DNA of 64,000 bases from Anaeramoeba flamelloides (GCA_027625915.1 JANTQA010000057.1:9052001-9116000); one strand, 5' to 3'; positions 1-13,341 are shown, counted from the first letter of the stretch. Made by a program: numbers and translations. The notes: generated by a model from the letters alone, not told the origin.

Positions 1-862
1 AGATGGTATAGTTTAGCTGTATCTATAATTTGCTCTTGTGGGACAAATACATTTAATATTCTAAAATCATTTTCAACGGCATGCCCAATAAAAATGAATC
101 CACTATCGATCAAAGCGCGAATTTTTAAATAAACACTTTTCAAGGGTTCCAGATTCTTGTCAGAGGTTTCTGTATCAAGGTCTTTCGGGATCAACCCCGA
201 ATATCTGGTTAAATAATCCAAAACCCTTTCCGAAGATGGGATATAAGAGTCCATCAAAGGCTTATCCTTTTGATCGCCATTTCCTCTAATTAAGGAAACT
301 CTACCCAATCCGTACCTTTTCGGAATATTAATTATTTCGGAGCCATTTCTTAACATTTCCTTTTCTTCTGACTGTAAACAGACAAATTCGCAATCAATTG
401 CTATTAATTTGTTTTTTGAATTTAATTCCTTTTTGTTGAATAAAACAAAATTTGGCTCGACTAAATTTTTATTTTTGTTGATACAATTATTTTTTAATAA
501 GACGTTTGGATCGATCGGATTAATAAACTTTGGAATTTTTAATTCATTTTCTAAATTGATTTTTTTATAATAAAGGATACATGGTATTTTCCAATATTCA
601 TTAAAATTATTGACTTGGAATTTTTTTGTTTCCAAAATTCTTAAATCATTAAATAAATACCATTTATTAGAAGAATTTGTTTTTTTCTTGACTTTTTCTC
701 TTTTAAAATATTCAGAAACAAATATTGGATTTTTGATATGAGCAACAAAATGATCTTTTAAATTTGATTCTTCAGATCCATCATGAATATGCGAAATAAC
801 TGAAGATAATTCATATCTTATAACGTGGGAATTATTGGTCTTGCTCTTGTTCTTGTTCTTGA

Positions 863-912
<50 letters not shown>

Positions 913-3080
913 TTGTTAATTCTATTATTATTCTTCTGATTGCTATTATTGCTTTCTTGTATTATTGAATAGGTGTTTTTTTCTGCATCATATTGGAAAT
1001 TAAGAAATAAAGGAATATAATTTTTTTGAAAAATATCTTTGATCAAGTTTGTAAAACTTATTATCAAAATATTTGGAAGTGAATTATTTTTCATATTTAT
1101 TAAAAATTTTTTTTTATCTTTACAATTTTTACATTTTTTAGTTATTTGAGAATTATAATTTAACCTTTTTGATAAATAATCGAAAAAGGATAATTTTTTA
1201 TTATTATTTTGATTAGCTTTATTATTAGTAGTATATGAATTGCTATTAGTAGACATTGATTCATTAATCATTTTTGAAAGATTTTTGAAATTTAGGTTTA
1301 ATTGTGTGTTCTTGATTATTTTTTTTTCAATTTTTCCACACTGAGTACATTTATAATTTTTGGTAAATTTGGATTCAAATAAAGATTGGATTATTGTGCT
1401 TTGCTTTGGATTGATTTTATACAAATCCTTATGTATTTCTTTTAATATAAAATCATTAAACCCACTTGCTAATTGATTAAAGGTGTTATGTCTAGTTGAA
1501 TGGTTTTCAAGCAAACCATAAGATTTTGCCTTTTGTATTTGCTTTAATGTTCTCAAAAAATTTTCTGAATGCAAAACCCTACTTCTTGCTTGTTGTAACA
1601 TGTGGAAAAGAAAACCAAATTCGCATGTTAAACAAAAATCTTTTTCGCATAGGTGATTTCTTAAATGATTACATAATTGTGGAATAAAATTCAACACCTG
1701 AAGAAAAGAATTTGTATATGTATTTGGAAAGGTATTTTCTAAACCATTAAATTGTGTTTCATTTAATTTTTTAATTGGCTTGTAAGGTCTCCCTCCCTTT
1801 TTATAATATCTGATCCTAACACTTGAATAAAATTCTGGAATATTAAATTTTTCCATGATTCCTTTATCATACTTATAATTGTTGTTATCTTTCCCTTTCC
1901 CTTTCTCTTTCTCTTTCTCTTTCTCTTTCTCGTTCTCTTTCTCGTTCTCTTTCTCGTTCTCTTTCTCGTTCTCTTTTCGATTCTTACTTTTTTTACCGTT
2001 GTTGTTTTTATTTTTGTTGTTATTCTTTACATTTTTATCATTATCATGATTCTGATCATTGCTATTATTAATATTATTTTGTTTATTATTATTATTATTT
2101 TGTTTATTATTATTATTGTTATTTCCATTTTTATTCTTTTGATTATTATTGTTCATTATATTATTTTTATCATAATTATTATTAAAAAATGTAAGTGAAT
2201 TAAAACCAATCCCATAACCATTTAATTCTCTATTGATTAAATTAGTGCCTCTAAAAAGTAAATCCAAATTTATTTTATATGAATCAATTTGATTTCTGTT
2301 CGTTTTCTTTGGGTTTGGTGAGCAATAATAAAAATCCTTTTTTGTCATTGAATCTATTAATTCAGGATCAAGTATTTTTGGTATTCTTCCAACAGTAAAA
2401 TAATAACTTTCGTTCCATTCTGATGATGTTAATGATTGTTTTTCATTCTCTTCAAATTGATAATAGTTTATTTTATCAGTTTCATAATACGAATCAAGAT
2501 CCATATTGAAATTTTTTGTATTAGAAAATTTTTTCATAGGGAGCATTTTGGTTGGTGTTGAAAATGCATTCACTTTGGGATCCGAGATTGAACTAGAAAA
2601 ATGAATATCCCCTGATGAGTCTCCAACTGCAAATATTTCATATGAACTAGAAATATCAAAAGAACTTATAGCATTATTATCATAATTCATCCATAAGATT
2701 TTTCTATCTTGAGTAAAATCTAATTCTTCAACAGATCCTAATTTATTTGCAACAATAATCGATGGGGAATTTAACGAAATCCATTTTAATTTGATTAATT
2801 CAGATGATGAATTCCAATAATGGAAAAATTTATATGTCCTTAAATCTAAAACTTTTATACAATTTTCATCCAGATAACTATTTTGATCAGAATCAATTCC
2901 ACAGCACGCGACATAATTCCCATTCAAATCAATACTTGTTAACGTATTTGTAAATGTTTGAATTTTCTTTTTTGCTCTTAAAGTTCTTGTGTCAAAGAAT
3001 GTTAATTCTCCAAATTTGTTCCCTCCTATAAATAAATGCCTTGACCTTTTAAGATCATTTAATCCTGAATCCATCCTTAT
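1..3080 (-). CDS. PAN2: PAN2 deadenylase subunit, exon 2 (partial, runs off left edge)
   Basis: Main exon of PAN2, the catalytic subunit of the cytoplasmic PAN2-PAN3 poly(A) nuclease that starts mRNA deadenylation. One open frame runs from the acceptor at 3081 to base 1 (about 1026 codons; about 1172 with exon 1, against roughly 1200 in human). In order: the second half of the N-terminal WD40 propeller (LFIGGNKFGELTFFDTRT, then DLRTYKFF and FAVGDSSGDIHF); a linker; an Asn-rich and Glu-Lys-rich low-complexity stretch (about 1870-2190); a ubiquitin-hydrolase-like domain from about residue 589 (FNGLENTFPNTYTNSFLQ), with Thr where an active protease has Cys, as expected for this pseudo-protease; and a DEDD exonuclease with AIDCEFV (Asp 1042, Glu 1044) and IGHAVENDFR (Asp 1151). 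A pure (AAT)n tract near 866-911 encodes poly-Asn. The last part of the nuclease, with the final acidic residue, lies outside the window. Identity is very likely. Confidence 0.93.
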
Positions 3081-4010
3081 CTTTTTTTTTTTTTTTTTTT
3101 TATTTTTTTGAATAAATATTTAGAAAAATTATAATTTAATAATTGTTAATAAAAACAAAAAAAGTAAAAATAGTGCAACAAAATGTTTAATCCACAAAAC
3201 AAAATAATAACTACTAAAGACTTATTATTTAATAGAGTTTTACATCTTAAAGTCTATAACACACAATAAAGAAATTCTCTCGTTTAAAGGTAGATTACTT
3301 CGCAGATAATGATCTTTTTCGAGGATTATAAAGCATTTTCGAGAAAAGGAAAATTCTAACTGAAAAGTAAATTTCAAGACTTAATTTTGTAAAAAAAAAA
3401 ATTTATCATTTTTTATAATAATAGAAAAATTGTTGATTTCTATTAGAATGAATGATAATGTTTAAAAAATCGCGAGATTATAAAAATTGAGATAATTGAT
3501 AAAAATATTTGAAAAAAAAACTACTAGGTGGGAAAAAAAGTATTACAAATTAATAGATGTTTTGATGATAATATGTATTATCACGATATTAGCAATTAAA
3601 TTCTTGATAATATTAAAAAATTATTGATTAATTCTCCTTTATCGCGATAAAATAAAAAACCGCGATAAAATAAAAATCGCGAAAAAATGAAAAATTATTT
3701 TTTTTGAAATCACCTTTAAAAAAATATCTTGATTTTGTAAAAAAAAGCCTTGAGACTTTTACAACACTACTTAACTTTAAAAATATTAGAAGGGGTTTGA
3801 AAGGGTTGTAAATTGTATTCAAGTATTTGAAAGGTTTAATTAACCATAAATCATTCTAAAAGTTTAGAGATTTTTGTAGTATAAATGCAAAATTTTTTTC
3901 TTTTCACTTTTTTTTTTAAAATATAAAATATCAAACAAATTTTATGATCATGCTAATAATAACCCATTTCAACAATGTATTTTAATATAAAATAGGTGTG
4001 TTTTTTTTAA

Positions 4011-5770
4011 ATGGGGTTGTTACTTTCAAAAGGTAAATAACCAAAAAGAAGATAGAGTAATTTTCCTTCTTATTGGTGATCGATTAAAAAAACCTCTAAA
4101 TTCGACTTGTGTTTTTTGTCGAATACAAAAATATGAAAAGAAGAATCAGAACAAGAAGACAACAAGTGTCTAAACAATCTTAATAATTGGTGACAATGTG
4201 TTTATGGCTATTGCGAAAGTTTTTAGAAAGTTTTCCCTCTCTTTTCACCCTTCACGTGTTCTTTCAAGAATGTATTCTTCGGTTAATTCGTTTTATTAAC
4301 TCTATTAAAGCTGAATGGCTATGTTTGGAATTGAAATTTAATATCAAGTGTATTAAAATCAGGCTTTGGTGGTTCGTAAATCTCATAAATTTTTATTCAG
4401 TAAGAAATAAGAAGGAAAAAAAGAATTTTTTTTCAAAATTTTGGATTTCTTCGTTTCTGTGATTTCTGTAATTTGCCTGTAATAGTATCAAAAAATGAAA
4501 AAAGATGATTGGGAAAAAATCGACTTTTTGAGAAAATTACTTCTTAGGTGAAAAATTTAAACCCAAACATATTGTAAAGTATTTTACATTTTGACCCTTT
4601 TTGTGAAAATTTCAAACCATCTAATTTAATCAACTTAACCAAAAAAAAACATAGAGAAAGATTGAAATTTTTTTGATGAATAATCCTTTGTTATTTTCAA
4701 ACCAAGACAAATTTTGATAAAAACACTGACAAATTATTCCTTTTATATGGAATTCACCAAAACCCTTATTTTCTTAAATTAAAAAAAAATATTTTTTCCT
4801 AACTTTGTAAATTTTTTTTACATTAAATAACAAAACCCTTGATACGTTTTCACAATTTTATTTTCATTAGATTGAAGATTGCAAAATTCCTCAAAGCCTT
4901 ACCAACCATACCTCAAACCTAATTTATCTTGAAATTAACAAATAGGTTTTGTGAGAAATAATTCAAACAAAAAAAATTGTAACATTACATGAAAATAAAT
5001 CAAATGTGTTTGAGTATTCAATAATGAAAATTCTGTTCAAAAATCAAGTTGAGTAAATACTATATCTAATGCTTTTTAGTTTTTGGTAACTTCAATTAAA
5101 GAAAAAACAAAAAGAATCAACACACAAACCAAAGAAATTAAGATAAAATTAGAATTAAATTAATAGAATTGTTATAATTTGTGAAGAAAATTGAACAATT
5201 CAAGTAACTCAATGATAAAAAAATCATAGAAAATGTGATCTTTTAAAGTTGGGGTTGTTTATTGAGAGTGTTTGTCCCCGATAGAAATTTTTTAAGAAAT
5301 AAAATTGTGATCATTTTTCTTTTTAATTTCCACATTTGTTAATAAAGGATGTAGGAGTTTAAATATCGAAAAATTTCTTCTGAATTTTTCAATTAAAAAA
5401 ATTACTTCTAATATGATGTTTTGATCCAAATTGGAGAATATTCCGATGAAGATCATTCTTTCACAATTTAAATGAGATTGGAACAAAATGTTTTTTCGAC
5501 AATTTGACAAATTGTAAAAACAGGCCTTAAAGGGTATGACTCAATTTTAAAGCATTCATAATAACCATAGACACACTATCGCTAATTATTGAAAGGATTG
5601 CTTGTATTAGATTATTTTCTTATTTTTGTTCTTCATCTTCTGTTAGTTTTACATTGCAGAGAAAGTTCTACTAGAGTTTTGAAGTTAATTTTTTTAATCA
5701 ATCAGCAATAAGAAGGAAAATTACTCTTTCCTCTTTTTGGTTATTTACCTTTTGAAGGTAAAACCCCCGT
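4011..5770. mobile_element. 1.76-kb DNA element with about 80-bp terminal inverted repeats
   Basis: The left end (4011-4093) and the reverse complement of the right end (5690-5770) match over about 80 bases with few differences; both contain TTCAAAAGGTAAATAACC and GAGTAATTTTCCTTCTTAT. The start is GGGGTTGTTAC on one side and GGGGGTTTTACC on the other. No target duplication is evident. The interior has only short frames (91 residues at 4187-4462 plus, 72 residues at 5292-5510 minus) with no recognisable transposase, so it is probably a non-autonomous derivative. A solo end of the same family lies at about 39170-39226. Confidence 0.75.
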
Positions 5771-6028
5771 AAAAAACTAATCTATTTTAGATTACAATAT
5801 TATTTCTTGAATAGGTTCTATTATTAGATATGTTTTACTCTCGAAAAAAACCCAATTTATGCGCAAATTAATTAATTATTCCAAGAATATAAAACAATAT
5901 AGACTAATTTCTAGATATTTAGACGCAAGAGTCTAAATTTTTTTAAATTTATAAGTACTCAAAATACATTTGAAAAATTTTTAGAGTTTAAGATATAATA
6001 TGATAAAATCAATTTATAATAGGTTATA

Positions 6029-6156
6029 CAGCTGTTTTAAAAAAAGTGCAGACTCAAAGTTATCTAAAGTTTTACCCAAACTACTTAAATAGGTGAATTA
6101 GATAGTTTGAACGACCACTTATAAAATATTTATTTCGCACTTTTTTAAAGCAGCTG
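6029..6156. mobile_element. 128-bp TA-flanked MITE (CAGCTG ends)
   Basis: Inverted ends CAGCTGTTTTAAAAAAAGTG and, on the right, the complement of CAGCTGCTTTAAAAAAGTGC, each flanked by TA (6027-6028 and 6157-6158). The size, TIRs and TA duplication fit a Tc1/mariner-type MITE. No coding content. Confidence 0.8.
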
Positions 6157-7064
6157 TATATAAATTATTTTAGAATAATCAAATATTTTAATGTATTCTC
6201 AAATTTAAACATCTTAGATACAATTCATTTGTAATATATAAATTAAAATAATAATTAATTTATTTCTAAATTAATAAGGGAATTCCAATTCTTTTTAAAA
6301 ATAATTTAAAGAGTAGATCATTAAAATCAAATAATTTTTCTTGAATTTTTTTTCTTAATGAACATTTCTGGTTTATGTTTTTTTTTATTTTTGTGGTTAA
6401 TTTTAGTTTTTCTTCAAATTCTTTTAAATTTTGGAATAGTTATGAAAATATATTAAAGCTTTGAATTATAAATGGGAAAAAATTTTCACTTTTTTATCAC
6501 CTTTTTTAATTTTCAAAATAATTTCAAAGAAGGAAATTGAAACTAGGGATCTCTTTTTTCTTTATTTTTAATGATATATTTTGGGTGATCTGGCGATTCT
6601 TAATGAAAAGAATAGAGAAGAATTGAAAAAAGATAAAGAAATGAAATTTTCTTGTGATTTTTAATTTCAAACACAAGTGCAAAAAATGGTGTATTAATAT
6701 TTCATGTTTTTTGATTATTTTCAAAGTTTTTTTCATTAACAGCGATACTTTCCCGGTATGCCCTCTATCTTCAGGAAACTTACAAATATATTTGATATCT
6801 TAAATAACAACAAACTTCATTTAATAAACCATTTGAGATATTTGAATTTGTTTGTTTGCTTTTTGATTTTGGAAAAATTATTAGAAATTTCTATTTGTTC
6901 CCCAAACCACTTCATTTCTTTATTAAATATAATATAATTTTACTAAACACATCAAATAGCTAGCCAAGTTTTTAGACTCTTGATGGTGGGGGGTAACCGA
7001 AAAGGTATCACCCATAATACAAAAAATCATATATTTATCAAAAAAAAACTTTGAAAATTAATAC

Positions 7065-8090
7065 ATCATTTTTTACACTTTATGATCCTGAAAAAAATTT
7101 TTCAAAAAAAAATTAAAAATTTCATAATTTTTCACTTTTTTATAACCATACTTATAAACATTATTGATTAATAAGAGATCTTTGATCAAATTTTTTTTTA
7201 AGATATTTGTTAATTTAACTTGGAAAATCTAAATTTTCCAGGTTCTATTAAGGTTTTTTTCTAAATTTGATACTAAAAAAATTGTATATTTTTTTTTTGT
7301 TTTTTTTTTGTAAAGAGGATATTTTATTATCTTTTAAAAGTATTTTAAATTCAATAAATATCTTTCAAATGGTAAATCAATTATTTTGACTATTAAAGAA
7401 TTATATATTGATTTAAATTGGAAAAATTATTTTTTTTGATTTTTCCGTTAGGTTTTTTTTAATTTTTGTAATAAACGGAAAATTTTTATAAATTTTCCGT
7501 TTATTCCAAAAAGTAAAAAAAACCTAGGACACTTAACGTTAGGTTTTCCAGGATTCAAAAGAACCGAGTAAAACCCTATAGATTTTAATCGATTCTTTTA
7601 AATTCTGGAAAAGCTCGGCACTTGACGAACACTTCCGTTAGGCTTTCCAGAATTCAAAAGAAGATACAAAATCATCTGGTTTTATTTGATCCTTTTGAGT
7701 ACTCAGAGTCCTAGGACACACGATATTTATCATCAGTATTTTTTTTTCCGTGTTTTAGTTTTTTTAGATGAAAAGAGTGTTTTCAAAACTATTAGTTATT
7801 ATCTATTCAAGTAAATTTCCTAAAGTTGGATTAAACTAAAATTCATTTAAAAATTTTTACTTCCAAAAAACACCTTTTTTTCGAGACTAGAGACTTTTAA
7901 AAATCGTAGTGGATCTACTTCTAAGACAATAAATACTATAGCCTCAAGAATTTTAAGTTTAGGGGCGTTTCGTTATATTGTAAATAAACTTTATTAACCA
8001 TGATGAAATGATAATTAAAGTAATAGTTTTGTCTAACTTGAAATATCCAATTTTATTTTTCCTACTAGTGTTGTGCAGTTCATTTTCATT
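7065..8090 (+). mobile_element. Family T repeat, copy A (with palindromic array inside)
   Basis: This stretch matches the reverse complement of 18785-19500 and the split copy 21478-23660 over most of its length. Shared landmarks are TCAAAACTATTAGTTATTAT, the GACTAGAGACTTTT segment and an end at CTACTAGTGTTG. A palindromic array (7441-7735) sits inside it; copy B is uninterrupted at that point. No open frame of note. The left boundary is uncertain. Confidence 0.7.
7441..7735. repeat. Palindromic array (family P) inside family T copy A
   Basis: Alternating inverted modules. One is an A/T hairpin around AACGGAAAATTTTTATAAAT with its complement; the others are TTTTCCAGAATTCAAAAGAA-type arms facing TTCTTTTAAATTCTGGAAAA-type arms, separated by short AGGACACTTAACG or GGCACTTGACG spacers. 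The same modules recur at 16851-17125, 23030-23330 and 52556-53790. Confidence 0.75.
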
Positions 8091-8656
8091 AAGAGAATAT
8101 TATTAGATTCTGCATGTTTAATTATGCAAAATTCTGATGAAATACTTTTTATTCCATTAAATTGGACACAAAAGTAATGTTAATCCTGTGACCCTTGAAT
8201 AGATATTAAAAAATAAATATGAATTGGTAATTGTAAGAAAAAATTTCAACCAATTAAAGTTGCCAAATTTTTCGAATGAAATTTTGGTGTTGTAATTCAG
8301 AAAGTTATAAAAATAAACACCTAGTTTCTTATGTGGTTAATATTGTTTGACTGAGAGTATTAAAGTATTCGACAGATGAAAAAAATAAATAAAAAAATCT
8401 TATGAATCATCAATACATTCTTGTTTTTATTCATACTTTACAATTTTAATAGTGTCATACAAACAATTTCACTTTTTTCTTTGCTTATTAACTGAATTTT
8501 TTTTTTTTTTTGTTTGTTTGTTTTCAAAATTAATTAATAAAAAGAAATTTTTTTTTTTGAAACATTCCAAATACAAATGTGAATTGTTAAACTTTTGTAC
8601 CAAATAAGAAAGAGAATAAAAATAAATAAAAAAAAAAAATAAAAAAAAAATAATAC

Positions 8657-9094
8657 TCTTTTAATGATTGAACCAATATTTAAATCAACTAAAAAAGCAG
8701 TTGTACCTGCACCACCAACAATCATTTTTGTTTTCTCGTGGTTACTAAATTCAACACATTGGATCGAATTAAATTCATTATCTTGAATCGCCACTTTTTC
8801 CATCCCGCCCTTACTGTGCTGGGCTAATTTGTTGTGAGAAAAGGAAACTACCCCAGAGGGATTAGAAACGATCCCAAGAATCGAGGAATTATGCGCAGAG
8901 TATGATGAATATTTTTCGAGGTTTCCATCGTTTGCCAAGTGGTATGTTGAAAGATAGCCTTCTGACGTACCACAATGAATTAACTCTTCATATGGATCAA
9001 AATGAATTGAAGTTACTCCATACCCTTCTTTGTTTGTTTGCAGTTTGGAAAACTCTTTGTAAATTGAAGATTTATAAATGTTTGTTTGATCCAT
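8657..9094 (-). CDS. PAN2: PAN2, exon 1 (start of WD40 propeller)
   Basis: First coding exon of PAN2, 146 codons, beginning at the ATG at 9094. The motifs GVTSIHFDPYEELIHCG, SYSAHNSSILGIV, LAQHSKGGM and MIVGGAGTTAFLVDLNIGS follow the order of the PAN2 N-terminus in other eukaryotes (HFDxxEExLWxG, LxxxARGG, LLVGGxxxxVLEIDLN). The protein stops in the middle of the propeller, and exactly the next part of PAN2 opens the frame at 3080. A GT donor (AGA|GTATTA) lies at 8656-8655 in phase 0, and the acceptor AAAAAG|ATA at 3082-3081 is also phase 0. Without splicing, the frame runs into A/T-rich nonsense (VLFFFYFFFLF) and stops at 8534. I infer the join from family order and phase; no transcript is available. 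The alternative is a truncated duplicate of PAN2, which I find less likely. Confidence 0.85.
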
Positions 9095-12000
9095 GCTCTT
9101 TAAATTTGTTTTTTTAGCAACTACAGGTCTTGAAAGAAAAACCAGTTAATCTTGTTGTCTCGAAAAATGGTTTTTTCTTAAATGAGTTGAAAACAAATAA
9201 GATTCAAAGGAAATTAACAGAAAATAAAAATTTTAAATAAATTATTTACTTGTTTTTTTTTCGATTGTTTACACTTTAACTTTCCTCAGTTTGTTTGTAT
9301 CTTTTTTGTTTCCAAAAAAAAACAAGGAAAACGGAGTAAGTTTTTTTTTTTTAAGGGAGAAGATTACAAAACATAAATTTACTGTTAAAATCTAAAGATC
9401 TACAATTATATTTTTATCTTAAAATTCAATAAGGAAGCTTTGTTAAATCTCTAAAAAAATATATTCATACAGGTTTGTATCGCTTTCGTTTTGTTTTCTG
9501 TATTTTGGATTTGAAATACAAATTTTAATTTATTAATTGGAAAATAACAGTTTTACAATTTCTAGCAGAATCAGAATAAATTAAAATACCCTATTAATCA
9601 GTACATAGTTACAATATCAAGTTCCAGTGTTTACTATAATTTATTAAATGTTCGAGAATATCTTTGTGATAGTTTTTTAAATTATATTTCATAGTGATTG
9701 AATAATTTAATTGAGAAAATAAATCCTAAATAAAAAGGTAGATACGTTTTTTTAATTTAGAGTTCCAGTTTTTATGAAAAATACAATAATTGTATTCAAA
9801 TCTTCAAAGAAACTAATTAGTTAATATAATATGTGTAGAATATATCCTAGATTCACATATTTCCATAGCAATAATAAAAAAAGAAAAATAATAATAAAAA
9901 ACGATCAAGAAATCAAAATCAAAAAAACAAAAATATTGTACTATCTTCTTATTAATAATTGATACATTTCCTTATTATTTAATAATTTTTATTGTTAATT
10001 CTGAATCAAAAAACATTTCATTTGAAAAAATTTTGATTCTTAAATTAATTCATTAAGTGATCAAAATAATGTGTACACAACCACCTAAATCCCAGTTTCA
10101 AAATATAATAGTTTGATTTTTTCTTCTTTTTCCAATGCAACATCTAATTTATTATCCAATAGTATACCTAAGTTCAAATCAATTTTGAAAGTAAAGGACT
10201 TGATATTTTTAAAAAATTTATCATTAAGAAAGCAATTAGTTAAAAAATTTCCATAATATTTCCAATTTTTTTTGAAAATTTTTTTCTTTTTTTTGATTGG
10301 TTAAAAATTTTCTTTAAAAATTTTCTCTATTTTTTGAGATAAATTTTGATATTTGATCCTTTATTTTTAGAATTTCTTTTTAAAAAATAGAACTTTAAGA
10401 AACTAATATTTTATTTAATGAGGGTTTATTTCTGGTTTCTGAGATCTGATAAAGTATAGTTCTTCTTAAACAAACAAAAAAAAACACTTTTTATTTTTAA
10501 ATCAGTCATTTAAACTTTTACCCAAGCTTTATTTTAACAACAATATTTTAAAAAAATTCAGAAAAGGAATTTTAATTCAATTTTACTTATAATTCATCAA
10601 ATTCTTGTTTTGATTAAGAAAATATGATATTTTTTAAACTCTTCTTGATAATAATTCATTTAATGAAGTTTTTCGAATATATTATTATTTATTTTCATAC
10701 AAACTACAAAAAAAACAAAATAATTATGAATATTGCTTGAAATTTTTTCTTAATTTTTTAATTTCTTTGGATTGAATATTTTTTTTGAATTTTGAGATTC
10801 GACCCCCTTTCTTTAATAATCTAACGAATATTCTTTGTTAAGGATTTGCTGGACAAACTTATTTGAAAAAAATATTTTTAAAAACAAATTTGTAAAAAAA
10901 TTTTGGATTAAAAAAATAATAAAAACGAAAAGAGGGGGTAATAAAAAGCAATCTCTTTTTTTAAAAGTGTTTCAAAACTTTAAGGTAAAGAAGAAAAAAA
11001 CTTGTTTAAAATATATCTTTCGTTAAAAGATATTTTTTCATTATTGATTTTAACAATACAATTGTTAAATATAATCATACAATTTGGGAAACAAGTTATT
11101 TTTCAGTCAACTAATGAGTTTAGTAAATAAAAAATACCCATGTAAGGGGTTTTAATGATATAAGAAGAAAATTTTTTTTTGCAAATTTCAAAATTTAAAT
11201 CATAATTTATCATTTTTACTTTTTCTTTTTTTATTTTAACACAATTCATTTTCAATTTTTTTTTATTACAAGACCAATTGTCATAATAATATAAATTTGT
11301 TATTCTAATATTAATAAAACCGTGAAAATGATTTTAGAGAAATAATATTTATTTCTATTGATTTATTAGTAGATCTTCAATTGGAGATCAGACTGAAAAA
11401 ATTTTTTTCTCAATAGTACACTAAGAAAATTGTACTTTTTCAATTTTCAATAAAATCTTATAGGGTTATTAGATTAATTTTAGACTGATACCAAATATCA
11501 TTTTATGTTTAGTATTCACCTTATTTCTAATTTGAACTTCAAAAGACATTGATAAAAAATATTTGATATTTGGCAACTAAATTATGTGAGTTTATGGAAT
11601 TAAAATTTTTAAAATGAGAGATTTGTTTAAAATAGACATTTACCATGAGAATTTTATTAGATATTTTTTTGGTTATATCCTAAAGTTCACTTATACATTT
11701 TAAGATTCAAAATATAATTTAATACAGAACCAAAAATTAATAATAAAAAAATTATTCAAAGAATAAAAATAATAAAGATTCTACTCAAATTTACTTTTTT
11801 TTCCACTAATAGAGTAGCCAATTATATTTTAGTTTCAAAGTTTGAATATTCTATTTCACAAAGAATATTTTTTTTTTTTTTTTTTCAGAAAGTTTCTAAC
11901 AAGTCTTTTAACATAAATTGTATAATCTACTTACTCCTTTAATTTTTTTATCTTTAAATTTCACAAAAAACCAAAATAATCATTCGTATTTTCTTTGAAA

Positions 12001-13341
12001 TTCTTAATACTGACCAAAAAAAAAATAATATTTAATATTTTTATCTAAAAATTTATTTTTTTTCAAAATTAAAAAGATTTTGAATTATTTTCTTTCAATT
12101 TTTTATAAATCATTGATATGTCTTGATATTGAGAAGAAGAGTAAAAAAAAAAAAAAAAAAATCGAGTTTTTTACTCACTAATACTAAGATACTGAAGCAT
12201 AAAAATTATCAATAACTTTGAAATAAAAATGAACAAGTAAAAATAAAAAATAGTAGATCAATAATGGCTTTAAATAAAGGATACAAATTTTGTTTCGGCT
12301 TGTATGAAATTTTAATCATCAATTGTCAAACTGAACCGTATTGACAAAAATATTATTTATTTTATTTCAAAATTTATTCATTTGAACAATAATATTGTGT
12401 TGTTTATTTTTTATTTTTTACCAATTACTTGACCTAAATACTGATAAAAGTATAAAAAATTTTTCTTTTTCCTTTATTGATTTGCTTTTTTTTTTTTTTT
12501 TTTCATTATTCAACATTGCAAATAATTTCTTCATTTAGTTTCAGTCTTTTCTATTCACCCTTTCTAAGTATTTAAAGAATTTTTATCCATAAATTTTTAA
12601 TATTATGAAATTTTTAGAGATGAAAAAAAAAAAAAACTAAAAATATCGTTATAGTTCTTACAAATAATGATTAGATCTTTTGTTGTTACCAATCTATTAT
12701 TCAATAAAAAAAATAATTCCTTTCTCTTTTTCTTTGTATTTTTTTTTTGTGATAAAACTTAAAAAATAAGAATAAATAAACTATAAATTATGTAAAAGTA
12801 CTAAATAACAAACAGGTTCATATCCAGTTTATCTCATCTCAGTTCAATTAATCAACAAAAAAAAAATAAAAAGCTAATCTCTTTATTTTACTTTAGCATG
12901 GTTTTATGATTTACATCACTTAACTCATTCCGAAATATCAAATATTATCAAGATTATTGGCCAATTTCTTTTTTTTTTTATTTAAAATTGAGAATTTATT
13001 CCAAAATCTGGTAAATTTTTTATTTTCAACTTTCTAATGAATCACCAAAACTATATAACTATAAAAATTGATTTAAAAAAAGAAAGTAAAAATAATGCTA
13101 ATAAAAAAAAAATTGTTTAAATATTATTTTGAAAAGAATTTAAAAAATAAATTTGAGACAAAAAAATAGAAAAAAAAATCTCAAAAAAATAATCAATTTT
13201 GATAAAAATTGTCCAATAACAAAAATTGTAGAAAAAATAAAAAAAGAAAAATAAAGATAAATATAAAAAATAAAAAAAAAATAAAATAATAATAATTAGA
13301 AATATTATTCTTAACAAAAGATCTTTCTAAAAAACAAATAA
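9095..13341. other. Gene-free spacer between PAN2 (5' side) and dynamin (3' side)
   Basis: About 4.2 kb of A/T-rich DNA with many homopolymer runs. It must hold the PAN2 promoter (next to 9094) and the dynamin 3' end and polyadenylation region (next to 13342), but I cannot pick out defined signals. Short frames such as 10835-11026 and 13117-13317 are Lys/Phe-rich translations of homopolymers and look non-coding. No repeat shared with the rest of the window was noticed. Confidence 0.6.

Larger units (their letters stand above)
3081..8656 (-). other. 5.6-kb phase-0 intron of PAN2, carrying mobile-element remains
   Basis: Deduced intron of 5576 bases, donor GTATTA and acceptor A-tract plus AG. 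It contains CGCGATAAAATA-type short repeats (about 3640-3690), a long-TIR element (4011-5770), a TA-flanked MITE (6029-6156) and a family-T element interrupted by a palindromic array (about 7065-8090). The acceptor is preceded by an almost pure A run on the transcribed strand rather than a pyrimidine tract. I see no other coding segment; the longest internal frames (for example 4187-4462) match nothing I know and are not needed for PAN2 continuity. Confidence 0.8.

Noticed and set aside
4187-4462. 91-codon frame inside the long-TIR element
   Set aside because: No transposase or other motif was seen; it starts just inside the terminal repeat and looks incidental. Left inside the element description.
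8534-9094. A stand-alone 186-residue WD protein
   Set aside because: Only the first 146 codons are protein-like. They are the PAN2 N-terminus, and the remainder is read-through into an A/T-rich intron.
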